From Paramacrobiotus metropolitanus (lineage: Eukaryota > Tardigrada > Eutardigrada > Parachela > Macrobiotidae), in assembly GCF_019649055.1 (NCBI RefSeq), contig NW_026570304.1, positions 1-64,000 on the forward strand: a stretch of 64,000 bases of DNA, in the 5' to 3' direction. Of this stretch, positions 43,210 to 56,300 are shown piece after piece. Within the stretch, counting starts at the first letter, position 1; every line of letters starts with the position of its first letter. The notes under the pieces are model-generated. The model was not told the DNA's origin and ran no database searches. It was given only the letters and a program-made list of their open reading frames with translations. Position numbers and translations under genes: made by a program.

Positions 43210-45043
43210 ATGCTGAAGCGCGCGGCCAGCCCCGCGTTGGCAGCCGGCGGAAGTGGCGTTGAGCCGGGGCAGTGGATGGTGCGCAGTGAGTCAGACGAGC
43301 AGTGGGCCAGCACGTGCACGCTCAATGCCGCGGCGCGCACCGTCGGCGTGTCGGAGTGGGCCGTTGCGCAGGCGTTGCTGTCGATGAGTCAGCTGCAGTC
43401 CACCACGCAGACGCAGCGGCTTCCGCTGCCACGAAACGACCAGCACAAGCAAGCACTGGATGACTGCAGCAAGGCAACGGAAGCCGCGTCGGTGTCCGAG
43501 AAGGTCGGCAGCTGCCAGCCGCCCGCGGACGCCGACTACGAGCCAGCGGCCACGCGGGAGCCCGGTAACGGGGCTTGCCGCTCTGCGGATGTAAACAGCG
43601 GTCTGCCCTCTGGACTCGGTGAACTGTCTGGAGTTTGTGCTTTGGCCGACCTGCGTGTGCCTCCGCGCAAGCGCCTGGCTCTCCGGACTCGCCCGGGGCC
43701 AAGCACTTCGCGCGCCGTTGCTGTCAACCTCAAGGTACGTGCACTTTAGTATTTACAGTACGACTGCACGAGCTATACAAACTTACAGGCTGATACAGCA
43801 ACACGGTTCAGTAACTGTACACAGTATTGTAGTATAGATATACCTTCATACTTGTACCATGATGAACTGGTATTATCTACGTACGTATTCTGAGTTTTAC
43901 TTGAGATGGCATCAATTCGTTTAACTATTTGTAAGGCTAATAGAGCCTGCAGTCCGAGGAAATGTATAAATTAGTTTGTATTGCTCGCCTGATATTACGT
44001 TAAACCAAATTAGTAGTCATTTGCTTACTGCTAGCATACATCATTAGTGCACTTCATTATATGGATGCGAGCTCTATATTAAGTATATTAAAAATTTGTA
44101 GACCTGTTTAATAACAATTGCACTTTTTGATGGTTAAAATACGGCTAATTTATTGAAGTTGCTGGCCTGATGTAATCGATATCATTTTTGACAGGTTCCG
44201 TCAACAGTAAACGAAGCTGCTGGTACTGTGGATAACCTCGTATCCAGCGGCCACGCTTCGCGATCGGCTTCCCCTGCAGTCTCCGACAAAGAAAATCCCA
44301 GCTCCACCTGCAGCGACACAAGCAGCACCTGCGATCCGCGGGCTGCTCCTGCCGCCTGCCCCTCACCACTTCCGGCGCCGGCCTCCCCGGCTACGAGTGC
44401 CTCATCCACGCCCCCGCCCAGCGCCAGCTACGTGCCCTTTTTGCCGGTGACCCTGCTGTCGCCCAACAACCTGCTGCACCTGGTCGTGGCCACCAACAGC
44501 GACGCCGGCGGCGCCACCGTCGCCTGCCGGACGCCCATCCGCATCCAGCTGCAGACGCCGCACTCCCTGCAGCCGCTCCTCGTGCCGCTGCGGCCGCTGT
44601 GCCGGGCGTCGCCGTCGCAGTCCCGGCCGCCGGAAATGCCCAGCCTGTCCATCCGGCAGCGCAACTTCAAGTGCGACTCCTGCGAGAAGACCTACTACAA
44701 GAGCTCGCATTTGAAGGCCCACGTGCGGACGCACACCGGCGAGAAGCCCTATGTCTGTGATTACGAGGCGTGTGACAAGCGTTTCGCACGCTCCGACGAG
44801 CTGTCGCGCCACCGGCGCACCCACACGAACGAGCGCAACTTTGCGTGTGACCACTGCGGGAAGCGGTTCATGCGCAGCGACCACTTGCGGAAGCACATGA
44901 AGCGGCATGCCAAACTGGCGCCGGCCGCCAGCAGCGCCACGCGGCACATCCTCAGCAAACCCTTCGCCGCTGCCAGCAGTCCGCCGCTGGCCATCTCGCT
45001 CGGCGTGCCGGTGACCGGCTTCCCGCCCGTTCCCTCCCGCTGA
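43210..45043 (+). CDS. Krueppel-like factor, KLF10/11 (TIEG)-like (457 aa)
   Basis: Two exons, 43210-43734 and 44195-45043, in phase. Three C2H2 fingers lie at the C-terminal side: CDSC...[15 protein letters not shown]...ELSRHRRTH and CDHC...HLRKHMKRH, with TGEKPY and TNERNF linkers. This is the KLF/SP layout, and [12 protein letters not shown] with RSDHLRKH is typical of KLF. Finger 1 has a short C-x2-C instead of the usual C-x4-C. The N-terminal part contains [12 protein letters not shown], resembling the Sin3-interaction helix of TIEG proteins, and [12 protein letters not shown], as in TIEG-type factors. The middle is Pro/Ser/Ala-rich. A nuclear, GC-box-binding repressor or activator is expected. 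Three-finger KLFs of other groups (KLF9/13/16) also carry a Sin3 helix and are the alternative. Confidence 0.9.
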
Positions 45044-45838
45044 CTGTCCCAACTGCCCGCAATTTGTACGGCGGAGAAAGGGGCGCAATAGCGACAGTTT
45101 AAGGCCGGCAGTCACTGTTTTGTTGTGAATAATGATGCTTTATAAAATCTGTACATCCTCTACTTCCGGTGTGGTGCGGTACTTGCCTTTCTTCTTGTAA
45201 TTCTCGGCCGCGCTCACCGGCACTGTTTCCACTACTTGTTGTCATTTGTACATTTTGTATTTCATTCATATAGTGTTGCAAGGAGTCAGTAATAAAGCCT
45301 GTACAGACGTTAACCAGAAATTTCTTTCGAATGCGTTCCACTGTTTTGCAGAGTTATACTTCCACCCAAAGGCACAAGTAGCGGTTGACTCAGACAGTCA
45401 GCCAGAAATACGTCAAAAATGATTCGTGGCCATGTGGAAACTTTGCTGGAAATTTCATCACTATTTTGTGCGATATATGAGTTGCTATTCAAATAATTCA
45501 ATATAGTTGTTGATAGAACTGCATGCTGTACAGTCTTACTTCAGTCTTGCAGTTGTGATGCTGCTACAGATGGAAGAGCATTACGCAGCCCTGTCGAAAT
45601 ACCGCATTTAAGCATTAATGTCCATTGTTCAAGCGTAGGTGCTTAAACTTGTTCTTCATATACTGTATGTTATATACACCAGAAGCCGGCAAAGATAACA
45701 TAAATTGTACATTCCGCCTGCCCTGGCGAATATTTACGTAGAATTTTTATATACAAGAATACAAATAACACAATATTATCATTCTTTTACTCTTAGTGTC
45801 TGTATCGCTCAGTGGAATTAACATCTCAACGGCTGTGG
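45044..45838. other. Convergent 3' regions of KLF and ANKRD33B-like genes
   Basis: Holds the 3' untranslated regions of two convergent genes, including the KLF polyadenylation signal at 45291-45296. No other gene is seen. Confidence 0.6.
45291..45296 (+). terminator. AATAAA polyadenylation signal, KLF
   Basis: AATAAA 248 bases after the KLF stop codon, followed within 30 bases by a GT-rich stretch (GTACAGACGTT). Confidence 0.65.
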
Positions 45839-48800
45839 CTAAATCTTCTTCAGTTTGCTGCTGCTGGCACTGCGCTTGCGGAACATCATGACCTTCTTGA
45901 AGTTCAGTTTGTGCTTCTTCTCGGGCACTTCCGGCGGCGCCGTGTCGCACTCGCTGTCGGAATGGTAGACCTTCACTTTGGGCACCACCATCGCCGCCTT
46001 GGAACGCAGGTTGTCGCTGGAACCGTGCGCACGCTGGCCGGTGCTGTAGCAGGCAAAGGGAGCGCTACGAAAGGTCACTCTGTTTATATAAGACAGCAAC
46101 GGACTTACAACGTATACAGATTAACGCGGAAAACATTTTTCAAGTGTATAATTAAGCTTTCTCTTTAGTTTCTAGTAATTCATAATTGATGTAATCGTAA
46201 CTGCTTTGATACGATTAAGATGTGCTCACTTGTGTGCCAGGCCCTGCAGACTAGGCGAGGAAGCGTACTTGAGCTGTTCGGAGAGCACCGCCGGGTGCAG
46301 CGAGGCCGAGCGGCGTTCCTTGAAGGTCTCCTGCTCGTCGCGCCGGCCCGTGGCCTGCCCGAAGGCCTTGGCCAATTTCCGGCGGATCCAGTTAGGCTTG
46401 CCGCTGTTCGGTGCCGGCTGCAGCAGCTCCAGCTGCAGCGACTTGCGGCTCTGCAGGTTGGGCTCGCTGGCCGCCCGCTGCGTGCGCCGCACCATGAGTG
46501 ACGCCGATACGGGGCTGCCCGCGCCGCTGTCGCCGTCCCGCGCCGGTTGGCTGCCGTTGCTGGTCGGTGTGCGGCGGGCGCTCTGCGGGGTGCGGCTGCC
46601 GGCTTTCGCAGAGTACGCCGCTTGATTGGGGCCGCCGCGGGCGGACCGCTCGCCGTATAAACCCGCGGACTGGTTGTGCGGGTGGCCGTGGCCGGGCGGG
46701 GCCACCGGGTGCAGGAGGCAGCTGGTGTGCGGGAATCGGTCGATGATCTCCGCCGCCGTGTGGCGGCCGCACAGCCGCGCCCACTCCGACGCGCACAGGC
46801 ACCGCCCGCCGTCGCGCAGCGCCGGACACGCTCCTAGCGCATTCAGTTTGCTGTAGTAAAACCACCTTCGCATTCTGTTTATAGCTTACCGGCAAAAAGG
46901 AGAATTTTCGCGCAGTTTGTGCGTCCTTGGATCGCCGCCTTCATTAGAGGAGTCAGACCTGCAATAATTGACGTAACCTTCAATCACGGTACATATTAAC
47001 ATGCCTGCTTGTAGTCAACTGCATACGGTAAATGCACATTAAAGGTTATGCGCGGTAATTATGATAACTGTTCATATATAATTTTTGTATATAGATATAT
47101 GCTGTATATGCAACTGTTAGTAGAACGCGGTATAAGTGAGTAAGGAGTTCTAAAGGATTTAAACGCCGGCTGTAAAGATGTCATTTTGCATGCACTAACC
47201 GTAAATGTACGGGCATTCATTCTACGTATGTAACCTGTGGATATTAATAAATATTTCCAGAAATGACGAGCTATTCCGCGCCCGACCGGTGGTTGGTGTC
47301 ACTTACCGCTGTGGTTTCTGGCGTCAATCTGCACATCGCGGAAGAACGCCAGCAGGTTGCTCAGCACATCCGCATGACCTTTAATGTTGAAGTTTAAGGT
47401 TAGGTTAGCCTAGTTTAATCTGCATAATGGAATGGAGTGGAGCATCGGGCAAATTCTTGTAATCACTTTTGGCATTTCTCAGAAGCGGCAAAAGCCGATC
47501 CGATGCCGCGTATATACATGTATCTCTATTGCAAACTTCGCGATTTTTTATATATGTAAATTTCCTCTGTTACTGAATCTGAATAGTACTAGTACACAAA
47601 ACTGTATGTACCAGTATACGTATATATATTCACGAAAGCCGATTTGCGAATCTTTATTGATTGTAATGCAAAATTATTGCGTACTTATAAATTATAAAAC
47701 ATATGTAGTCAATAACTTGTGATACTGCGAGTCATTTTTGAAACTGCAGCACATTAGTAGTTAGTATACACTATATGCATCAATTCAATACACCAGGTAC
47801 TTATCTATTAATTAAAATCATTCTAATCAAATATTTGTTAGGCGTTTAGCATTGACGCGTTAGGGCAATGCATTTTGCACTTTTACTGAAAGCATTATGT
47901 ACTTGCAATTCGCTTTACGTTGCCTTCCTTATGATTACGCACGCTGTACATTACCTGCTTCGGCGGCCAAGTGCAGCGGCGTGTTTCCTTCGTTATCTAC
48001 AAGATCCATTGAAGAACGCTTGCATTAACAATTCCGATGACAAAAAGCAAGCGCTCTACGGTAATACGATAATGTGGACGAGCTGGCAAAGGATAAGGTG
48101 CGAACTGCGAAATAGACACATATCTATCTTGTTCGACCAGACTTGAACTCCCCTTGGGGTTGTCTGCTCTTGTGCCGTAATAATAATAATAATAACAATA
48201 ATTCTACTCCTCTAATGCTACTTCACAAGTCCGCTAGTTGCAGAGCATATTGTTCGTCATCAAGAAGCAAAAGGTCGACGAGGACGATGTCAACGTCAGC
48301 GCTAGAGGTAAGTACAGCGCATGCAGACGAAGCCGTGTCAAGCAAATTTCAAAGCTAAGAAAATTAATCATTGTCGTCGATGGAATTAGTGTTCAGCGGG
48401 TACGCAGTTATGATTTGCTCATGTGCACCGAGTGTACATTGTCATTATCTGGAAAACATAATTATATTCACAGCGGAAGTGAAGTGGAATAAATGCCGTA
48501 ATGCCGGATATATGGATACATCATACATGTACAGCAAGTACAGATGTGCGCGCAGTCTATCTGGCCATGTATCCGCTGCAGGATGCAGGGATGCAGGAGA
48601 TATCTATTCCTGCGAATTGAATTAGGAGGATCTGCATGGAATTTAATAGGGACAGGGGCGGTGCCTCACTGCCTGCGCTCCTGCAGTGCGTAGCTGAGCG
48701 GCAGACGGATGTCGTTGGCGCGTTCGGCCAACACGTACACAACGGCTGCGTGCCGGGATGCATGTGCATAACGTGTGCAGATGGATGTACGGTATAGTGC

Positions 48801-51800
48801 AACCGGAAACGCCAGATCGCCTGTCCTGCATCATCAGTCTATTCCTGCCTATACATGCGACGGCTCTCGGCCAAATTTAGCACAACCTGTCCCATTCAGC
48901 TGCACATGTCAGGGCCCCGCTCTTCTCCACGCAGCCGGATAAATAGCTAATTAATTTGACTGTCTGATAATAGGTACAGAGTACAGACTGCACAGCCAAC
49001 CAGGACGCCGAAGATCCGCTACGTTACCCATCAACACATTTCCAATATGTACATGCGTACTAATATTAAGTATTATTATTTTTGTATACATGTAATAATT
49101 AAAGGCATGAGATTAGTTTTCCTACTATGCTAAAGATGCTGATATGGAGAAGCTGTCTGCTTTGTGCCGGAATTTAAGCATCACTGCAGCATGCAAGCGG
49201 TTCTCTCTGGACTAGAGACCGGAAGTAAATTAGCCGGCATTATGGCCACTTCCAACGGTGCTGCTTATTGTGGCCATATCACTTTACCGGGCTAAGAAAC
49301 CTGGCTAACCAACGTCGCCCCAGTTCTCCCAGCGATCGCGAAGAAAGAGTACACGCTCCACATTCCCGTCGACCGGAAACCGCGGAACACTTTCCCTCCA
49401 GGTCGGTTTATACGTTTCGGCGACTGCGCCCTCGGAAACGCTGCACTTGAGTCTTGGTAAACGAGCAGTGTGGTGCCGTCACAAAAGGCGGTGTTAGAAA
49501 GGCGCGCAAAGCCACAGGGAATATCTGCTGACATCTCCGCTATATCATGCTTGTTTGCAAACAAGTGTACAGGTTGAATTTCATTCCACAGAGTCAACAA
49601 CCCAAGGTGCTGCAAGTACTTAAGTATTATATAACGGGTAGCAGGCTGTGTGGCCGGTCACACTGTAGTGTTTCACAGAGATGACCGGAAGTTGTCGTAG
49701 TGCAGAGGACTTGCACTCGAGCCAACTCTATGGTGCAAATACCGCATATTTCAATGTGCTGTATGTGTGCTATGCGAAGTATATACGAGTATACCCGTGT
49801 TAACGATAAGTAGCCTGTAGCTACATGTACATGTAATCATCTAATCGGGCTTGACAGGAGCAAATGGCTGTCTAATGGCTGCTCAACGTAACCCAACCGG
49901 CGGGCCTTCACTTTCCATGCACTGACCAGCATTAGCCAATTTAGCCCAGCAGCGACAACCCTAATATTCCCTGACGTTTGGCTGTGTCGCTTCGCGGTTT
50001 CGCACGTCAACATCTTATTGCCGACGCCCGTACAAAGTACTCTATAGTCAAACGGCCAAACGCCAGAATTCAACATGCGTGTAATCCGCAGCCGTCGCGC
50101 TACGACGACGTACGTATTGTACACCACTTCATCTTCGGCTGTAGGATCACGAAATGCCCAACTGACAGTATTTTGTAGGAATATGCCGTGCGCCGTACGA
50201 GAAGCCAGCCAGCGAAGAGGGATAAACAGCGGAAATGCTCTTGAAGCCAACTTCCGGCTTATTCCATTCTTATCCGATTAAAATAGCCAGCTTATTTATG
50301 CATTTATACATTTAGACATTTACAACGACAGTCAACTGCTATGAGTGCAGTTGCAATATACGAGTACCTGCATATAATATACACGATGTTAACACAGCAC
50401 GTTGCAGCGAGGGAAAGATCGGCTCGGCAACAGTGCAGCTGTACAACTACCTGTGCTGTGCAGATGATAATTAAACTGTACAGTTATACGAGTACGCTAT
50501 AACTGTCGCATCCGGCAGATGTCCTTTATCGCCAGCTCGATATTTGCTACATACGATTAGAGTACAACTATGTTGTACTGTACAATAACAACCAGGACAG
50601 TTACAATTGATATCACACGGTGCAGGCCGCTTATAATTACCGGCAGCGTTGACGTCCAGGATGGGCACCATGCCGACGAGAATGTCCAGGATGCCCAGGT
50701 AGCCCTGGGCGCACGCGTACGCCAGACCGGTCTGCAAGCAAAACACTGCTATTACAATTGTACATACAAGCATCCAACGCTGTCCTGTCTCGGCGCGTCA
50801 TTTCTACACTACAAGTACGAGTATACAGAGTTACTAAGGTCAACCAGCAACGGATACAATTAATGCACTTAATTATCGCCGAAATTACCGCAATCATGAG
50901 CAAGATGCGGAATATTCCATCTACTTAAAAAACATTAGTTTGTTTAGCGATTACTGTACAAGTACTGTTGCTGGTCAATGCTGTGGATGACTACGGAATT
51001 CTTAACATACAGATAACTGATGAATGCAGGGGCCAATTACCAAGCCATTGCACAGTAATTACTTACTATACTGTACGTAGAAGTATACAAGTATATATAG
51101 ATATATATATTGGCAGTGTTAACGTTATTGGTCATCTTGTGCATTTATGCAGAAAAAAACAGGTAATTGCAGACTATACAGTCAACTAAAAATTCCGCAT
51201 TCAACCGCCAAACCCGGCGGCTTGCATATCCCAGATAACTTAATTCAGTAATGGTACGGTGTAACGAGTAACCAGCTCCTACTGCTTTGCAGTATTATGT
51301 ACCTGTACTCCCACCGTCTATACAGATATAATTTCGTGTATATAGTATATAATTATATACGGTGTTTCGTATTTCTGTGTATTTGAATAACCTATGGTAA
51401 GGCGTAATAGACATTAATAAAGAACAACACGATCGTTGTTTCTTGTATATATATATATATATACATAATTGTTATACGAGTACATGTTTATATGATGCCT
51501 TCATTCTTCAGACCGTCCCGACACGCTCCTGCATGACTGTCCTGGCCCTGGCCGTGTTAACGTGCTCACCTGCGTGACGTCCTAGGGTGTAACATTACAT
51601 GTCCTGCTGCTTAACCGGTCTGTTCTCTGTACGTGCACAGAATCCTCTGTTCATGTATCCAGCGGAAGCGCCGGACCGGCGTGCCAGTCTTGTTCCGGCC
51701 CGTCGCTTCGCCAGCTTCCGTCTGCCGGCGCTGTGACTGTGCCTGTGCCGGGCCGGGTGTACTCTGTAATTTGTCGGGCTTCAAAGGGCGATATGCGGTT

Positions 51801-53391
51801 GCGGTGGCTGCATGGCACGCGATCTGGCTGCTATTGTTGTTGCTGCACACCTGAAGGGTACCTGCAGATACTCATCGACGTACAGGGCAGGCATCTCCTA
51901 GCTCGGAGGCAGAGGAAGCCTTTTCTAGCTCTCCCTCCATTCCCATTCCCACCTGCATCTGCACACTTCCGGCGCTCGGCAGCCCTGTATGACGCAGGTC
52001 ACGGGAAGCTGGCTTTGTCAATAACAATTCCTTTTCCTCTGTCTGTAATCTGTCTATATACTGTAGGTGCAATAACAAGAGCTAGTGTCAGCGCACTCTG
52101 CATCATGACCCTGGATTATCTGTCCATCTCCAGTCAACAACTGTGCTCCTCTTCTTTCCGACACTGCACACTACCGACACCTGTACACGCTGTACACATA
52201 GTGCTCATTTTGCACTTTCATCTGGCTAATCTGCATCTGCTTCCGATCGATTTAATTAGCAATTTTGCTCTGTACGATACAATGCCCAAGGCACGTGAAT
52301 ACGGCGGTTGTAACCTGTATGCACTTGCAGCGACTGGATTAGCGTCTTTCACACGGAACCATTTGCCTATTAAGGGCATAAATAAATTATTCAGTGTTTT
52401 GATTGGGCTCGTATCGTGCATGTAGATAGCCAATTAAACAGATGAACTGACTAATGAATATGCAATGCCACGTCAGCCGTAGCTGTCCACCGGCTTTATA
52501 AAACAAGTTAAGTAAGTATTACTGTACGGTTGTCAGTCCTCATAAAGCCGAAATGTTAACGCCGGCGTTAATAAATAACTAACTAGTTAATGATAAATGT
52601 GTATACTGTAAGTAATACAAAAACTGCAAAACGAAGCCGTAGGAAAATATTGACGGCGTCGAAGAAGCTGGTGCGATCTATGCACGTACCCGGCCGGTCT
52701 TGGTGTCGCGGCGGTTCAGTGCGGCGCGCGTGACGCCCTTCTTGAGGATGTCGCAGAGGCCCTCCTCGTCGCAGAGGAGACAGGCGTCCAGCACGCTGTG
52801 GGGCGGCTGGTACAGCGGCGAGCGCCGGTCCGGCAGCCGGCTGACGAAGCACTCGGGAAAGCCGAAATCGTCGTCCAGCTCCATCTCCAGCTCGGCGCCG
52901 GCGCCGGTCCCGGCCTCGGACTGGCCGGTCACGGCGTTAACGTGCTGGCTGTGGACGTGGTCGTAGCCGTGGGCGGGGGCGTGGGCGGGCACGTGCCGGC
53001 TGTAGTTGCCGGCGCGGCTGGGACTGGCCGGCAGTTGGTCCGCCGCCTGCGCGCGGCGCGGTGGATGACGTGCGGTGGACGGCACGGCCGAGCTGCTCTT
53101 GTGGCTGGCTACAGTACTGGTGTTGTTGGCGGGGTGCGCGTGGCCCGCGGTGGCGCTGCTGCTGGAGCTGCGCATCCCGCGGGCCAGGATCTTCTCCAGA
53201 TGGGTCATCTTCTCCGGGATGCAGTGGCCAGAGAACGACGACCAGGGGGCATTAGCGGCGCGTGACCTTTGCGCTGCAGCGGGCGTATCACAGGCGGGAG
53301 GGGGACGGTGTCTCGGACTAGGTGGGCGGCTGCGATGATGGTGGTTGGAACACATGTAGCGATTAAGCTGGCTGCTGGCGTTGACCTTCAC
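45839..53391 (-). CDS. Ankyrin-repeat protein, ANKRD33/33B-like (~601 aa)
   Basis: Seven minus-strand exons: 53391-52690, 50731-50641, 47996-47955, 47378-47307, 46958-46890, 46833-46230, 46064-45839. Phases agree throughout. The N-terminal 200 residues are His/Pro/Ser-rich and disordered; the true ATG could be 53391 or a later one (MTHLEKIL, near 53210). Ankyrin repeats follow, one per small exon: TGLAYACAQGYLGILDILVG; DNEGNTPLHLAAEAG; HADVLSNLLAFFRDVQIDAR; GLTPLMKAAIQGRTNCAKIL; then CASEWARLCGRHTAAEIIDRF. Repeat order and the GLTPLMKAAIQGRT and SEWARLCGR motifs are those of ANKRD33/ANKRD33B. The C-terminal part is Ser/Arg-rich with PNWIRRKLAKAFG and ends in a basic SASSSKLKKI. The protein may be a nuclear or cytosolic regulator, but the function of this family in invertebrates is not known. 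Introns 1 and 2 are 2-2.6 kb; the last but one is 56 bp. Confidence 0.88.
48178..48202 (+). repeat. (TAA)n microsatellite
   Basis: About seven TAA units with one interruption, in intron 2 of the ANKRD33B-like gene. Confidence 0.9.
51445..51463 (+). repeat. (TA)n microsatellite
   Basis: Nine or so TA units in intron 1 of the ANKRD33B-like gene. Confidence 0.9.
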
Positions 53392-56300
53392 CCGCTGCCA
53401 GCCTCGTCATTATTAAGAAACGCTGCACCAACAAGTAACAGGCCAGTCGGCTATCCGGAGTCTGTGCACTTATGATACAGGTGGCGGCAGCACGATCCGC
53501 TCTCGCTACGCGTATTTGTATGGCCCGGGCCTTCCCAGACCACAGTCCAGTTGTAGGTCAGGAACAAAAGGTCATGTCAAGACGGCACTTCGAGAACTAA
53601 TTCTTCGCTTTCATTGACCCGCTTGCGCAGATTCCCAACATGCCATAGGATGATATTTCGCACAATCGGCCAAGGTCATCAACTGCAAGTAAATTCAAGT
53701 CACCGCACCCTTCTTTGTACACACGTAATATTATAAACTTGCAAATCGTTCAGGTGCATTAGCTCTTTATGTAAAACATGTACGAAGTAATGCTTCTACA
53801 ACTTCTACAAATTCTACTACTGATTAGATTAGCTGTGTAATTTGCAATTGTATGGATAGACAAACTCGGAGTTAAGTACTGATCAAGTATCTGTAGTTGT
53901 TGATGTGTTGAACAGGCTGTATTTGTACAGATGCAGTATATGTACAAGTACAGTACATGTACATGTATGTATCAGGTCGCTGCCAGCTGTCCCCTTTGTA
54001 ATTTCAACAAGTTTAACTGCGCTAAAACCATATGACATATTGCATTATTAGTTAATGTAATAATAAAATTACAAATAAATGACTGCTCCTTTTGAAACAC
54101 TCGGGTACCGTATCATGCACTGCTACCGTATCATCTTTATACATGCACAACAATCGCATAAGTAATTATTACAGCATACATTCATATTGATTTTGATAGT
54201 TTGTGTATGAAATATAAACTCTGTACATGCCAATTCTGGACCGGTTAGCGTGGAAATAAAAAACAACACATAACATACAGTTGTAAAAGTAAAAATCGTT
54301 GCAATAGTTTTTATTGTAATGTTTTGAAGTTCAGAATTATTACTGGTCCATCATAGTGGTATACCGGTCAGTATTGAAATTTTTCAACGCAAGAGTCGGG
54401 CTGCTAAAGTAACGTCTGCATCAACGTTCAAAAGAAGCCATTTTGGATGCGGGGATTTTCAAGGAACCCGTGTGTGCTTGAAAGTAACGGCCAGGTACAA
54501 TATACATAAGTGCTAAAGTTCACAGGATGACTTTATGCTGAAAAAACATGGAAAATGTAGTGTTGTGGCTCCGATATGCTCAGCCTGCAACTGCGGTGTG
54601 GTACTGTTCAGTTGGCAATTCAAATGCCGAAATTAGCAGAGTAATTCAGCATTACTTTTGGGAATTTTCGCAGTGATACGTTGTGCTTTGGAGCCGACTC
54701 GAAATGCGTCATGATAAAACGAAAAATACAGTACACCGACTGACTGGAGATGTACAAGAAACCAATATAAAAACAGTACGTACAATTTATGTATCTATAC
54801 GTATTGTGACTGAAGCGGTGGAGAGTGAAATTATAAATTTTAAATAGGAAATAACTTGTACTTATCCTGTTATGGTCGCTGTTAACGGTAGATGTTAATC
54901 GCTGGTGGCATACCCGATCTGTCACCATAATTAACTAATTTTTAGTGCGATACGCAGGCAAAATTTGCATTCGATTTATATTACTTGTAGCTACAAGTGA
55001 GATTTGCATAATTGCATGAGGACTTGCATACGACTGATACGAGGATATACTTGTCTGGGAATTCTTGCCGGAATCGAAAGCGAACTAACGAAATAAATCT
55101 AACTAGTGACTTGTGAGTGGCAGTTGATCGTTTTTTCTTATTAATTATGCAGAAAGCATACAATTGTTGGCTACTCTGTACTCTGTGCATTCACTGCACG
55201 TGCATAAATCCGTTAATGCATAAATAAATCAGCAGTTGACTCAATAATGGGATTAAGCAAGTTTACAAGTCACATAATTATCTAAAGATATCTGTAAATA
55301 AATAAGCATAGTGTTAACAAGTACTTGTACAGTCAGTGGTGATTCAAATGGATCGCGAAGTAAATATGGACTATTATCCGGTAATTTAGTATGCATGAGT
55401 GAAACAGTAGAGCAGCTGATTTGTGTGGAATGATTGGATTAGCCGTTAGCGGAGAAATACATCTGACGTACACTTTTTTCCCCGGCATCAATGGACGCAG
55501 AGCAGCAGGAAAAAACTGTAATCGATAATAGCTCGTCCGCTGACAAACAGCGCCCGGCACAATAATAATACATGGATGACTACAACAACGAATACATACA
55601 TATGTATTGGCAAGATGCAGGATGAGAATGTAAAGAGCAACGTCTTCGTCTGCAAGCTGATGCGGGATGATTGGCGTGCGGGGCGTAATGTTGATGTGTG
55701 TGCAAAAAGGTAACTACTAATTACCGCGCCGACAAATCCCGGCAATCAGCGGCGGCAGAAGCGGGACCGGCGTTTCACGCGCGCGTGCCAAGGCGCGCTA
55801 ACACCGACCGGAAACGGCCTGCGCGCTGTATACGTATATGTATCTACTGTATATATGCAGAAAGCGGCTTTGTCATTGTCAGCTCTAGTAGATGATACAG
55901 CCTGGATGCCGGGTCACACAACAAGTGCCATTTGACATGAGGGCTTATTATCGGCCTTCCCTTTGAAACTGAAATCAATCCCGGCAAAACAAGCTGTGCC
56001 TGCGTGTGCAGCGGTAGATGCAGTACTCGTATAGAGAATATAACACAGCTGCAAACGAAGTGGATCCTCGTCAAGTGCCCAATAACCTGCGGAGTCGTTG
56101 GGCCAGGAGTGATCCACTCTACGTGTACATGTACGTGTACACAATCCATTATGACACTGCACATAACACAGCATAACGGGCAACTTGTCAGAGGAGCGAT
56201 AAACAAATCTCTGCCCGCTCTGCCTATCTGTCTCTAACCCGGCGCGAATGCAAATGCCAAATGGATGAGCGCGCTAATTGTCGCCCGGGGAGGCCCTCGC

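Noticed and set aside
51733-52425. 230-codon plus-strand open frame in intron 1 of the ANKRD33B-like gene
   Set aside because: It begins at a GTG codon, has a low-complexity composition, no domain or splice signals, and lies antisense within an intron. It is most likely chance.
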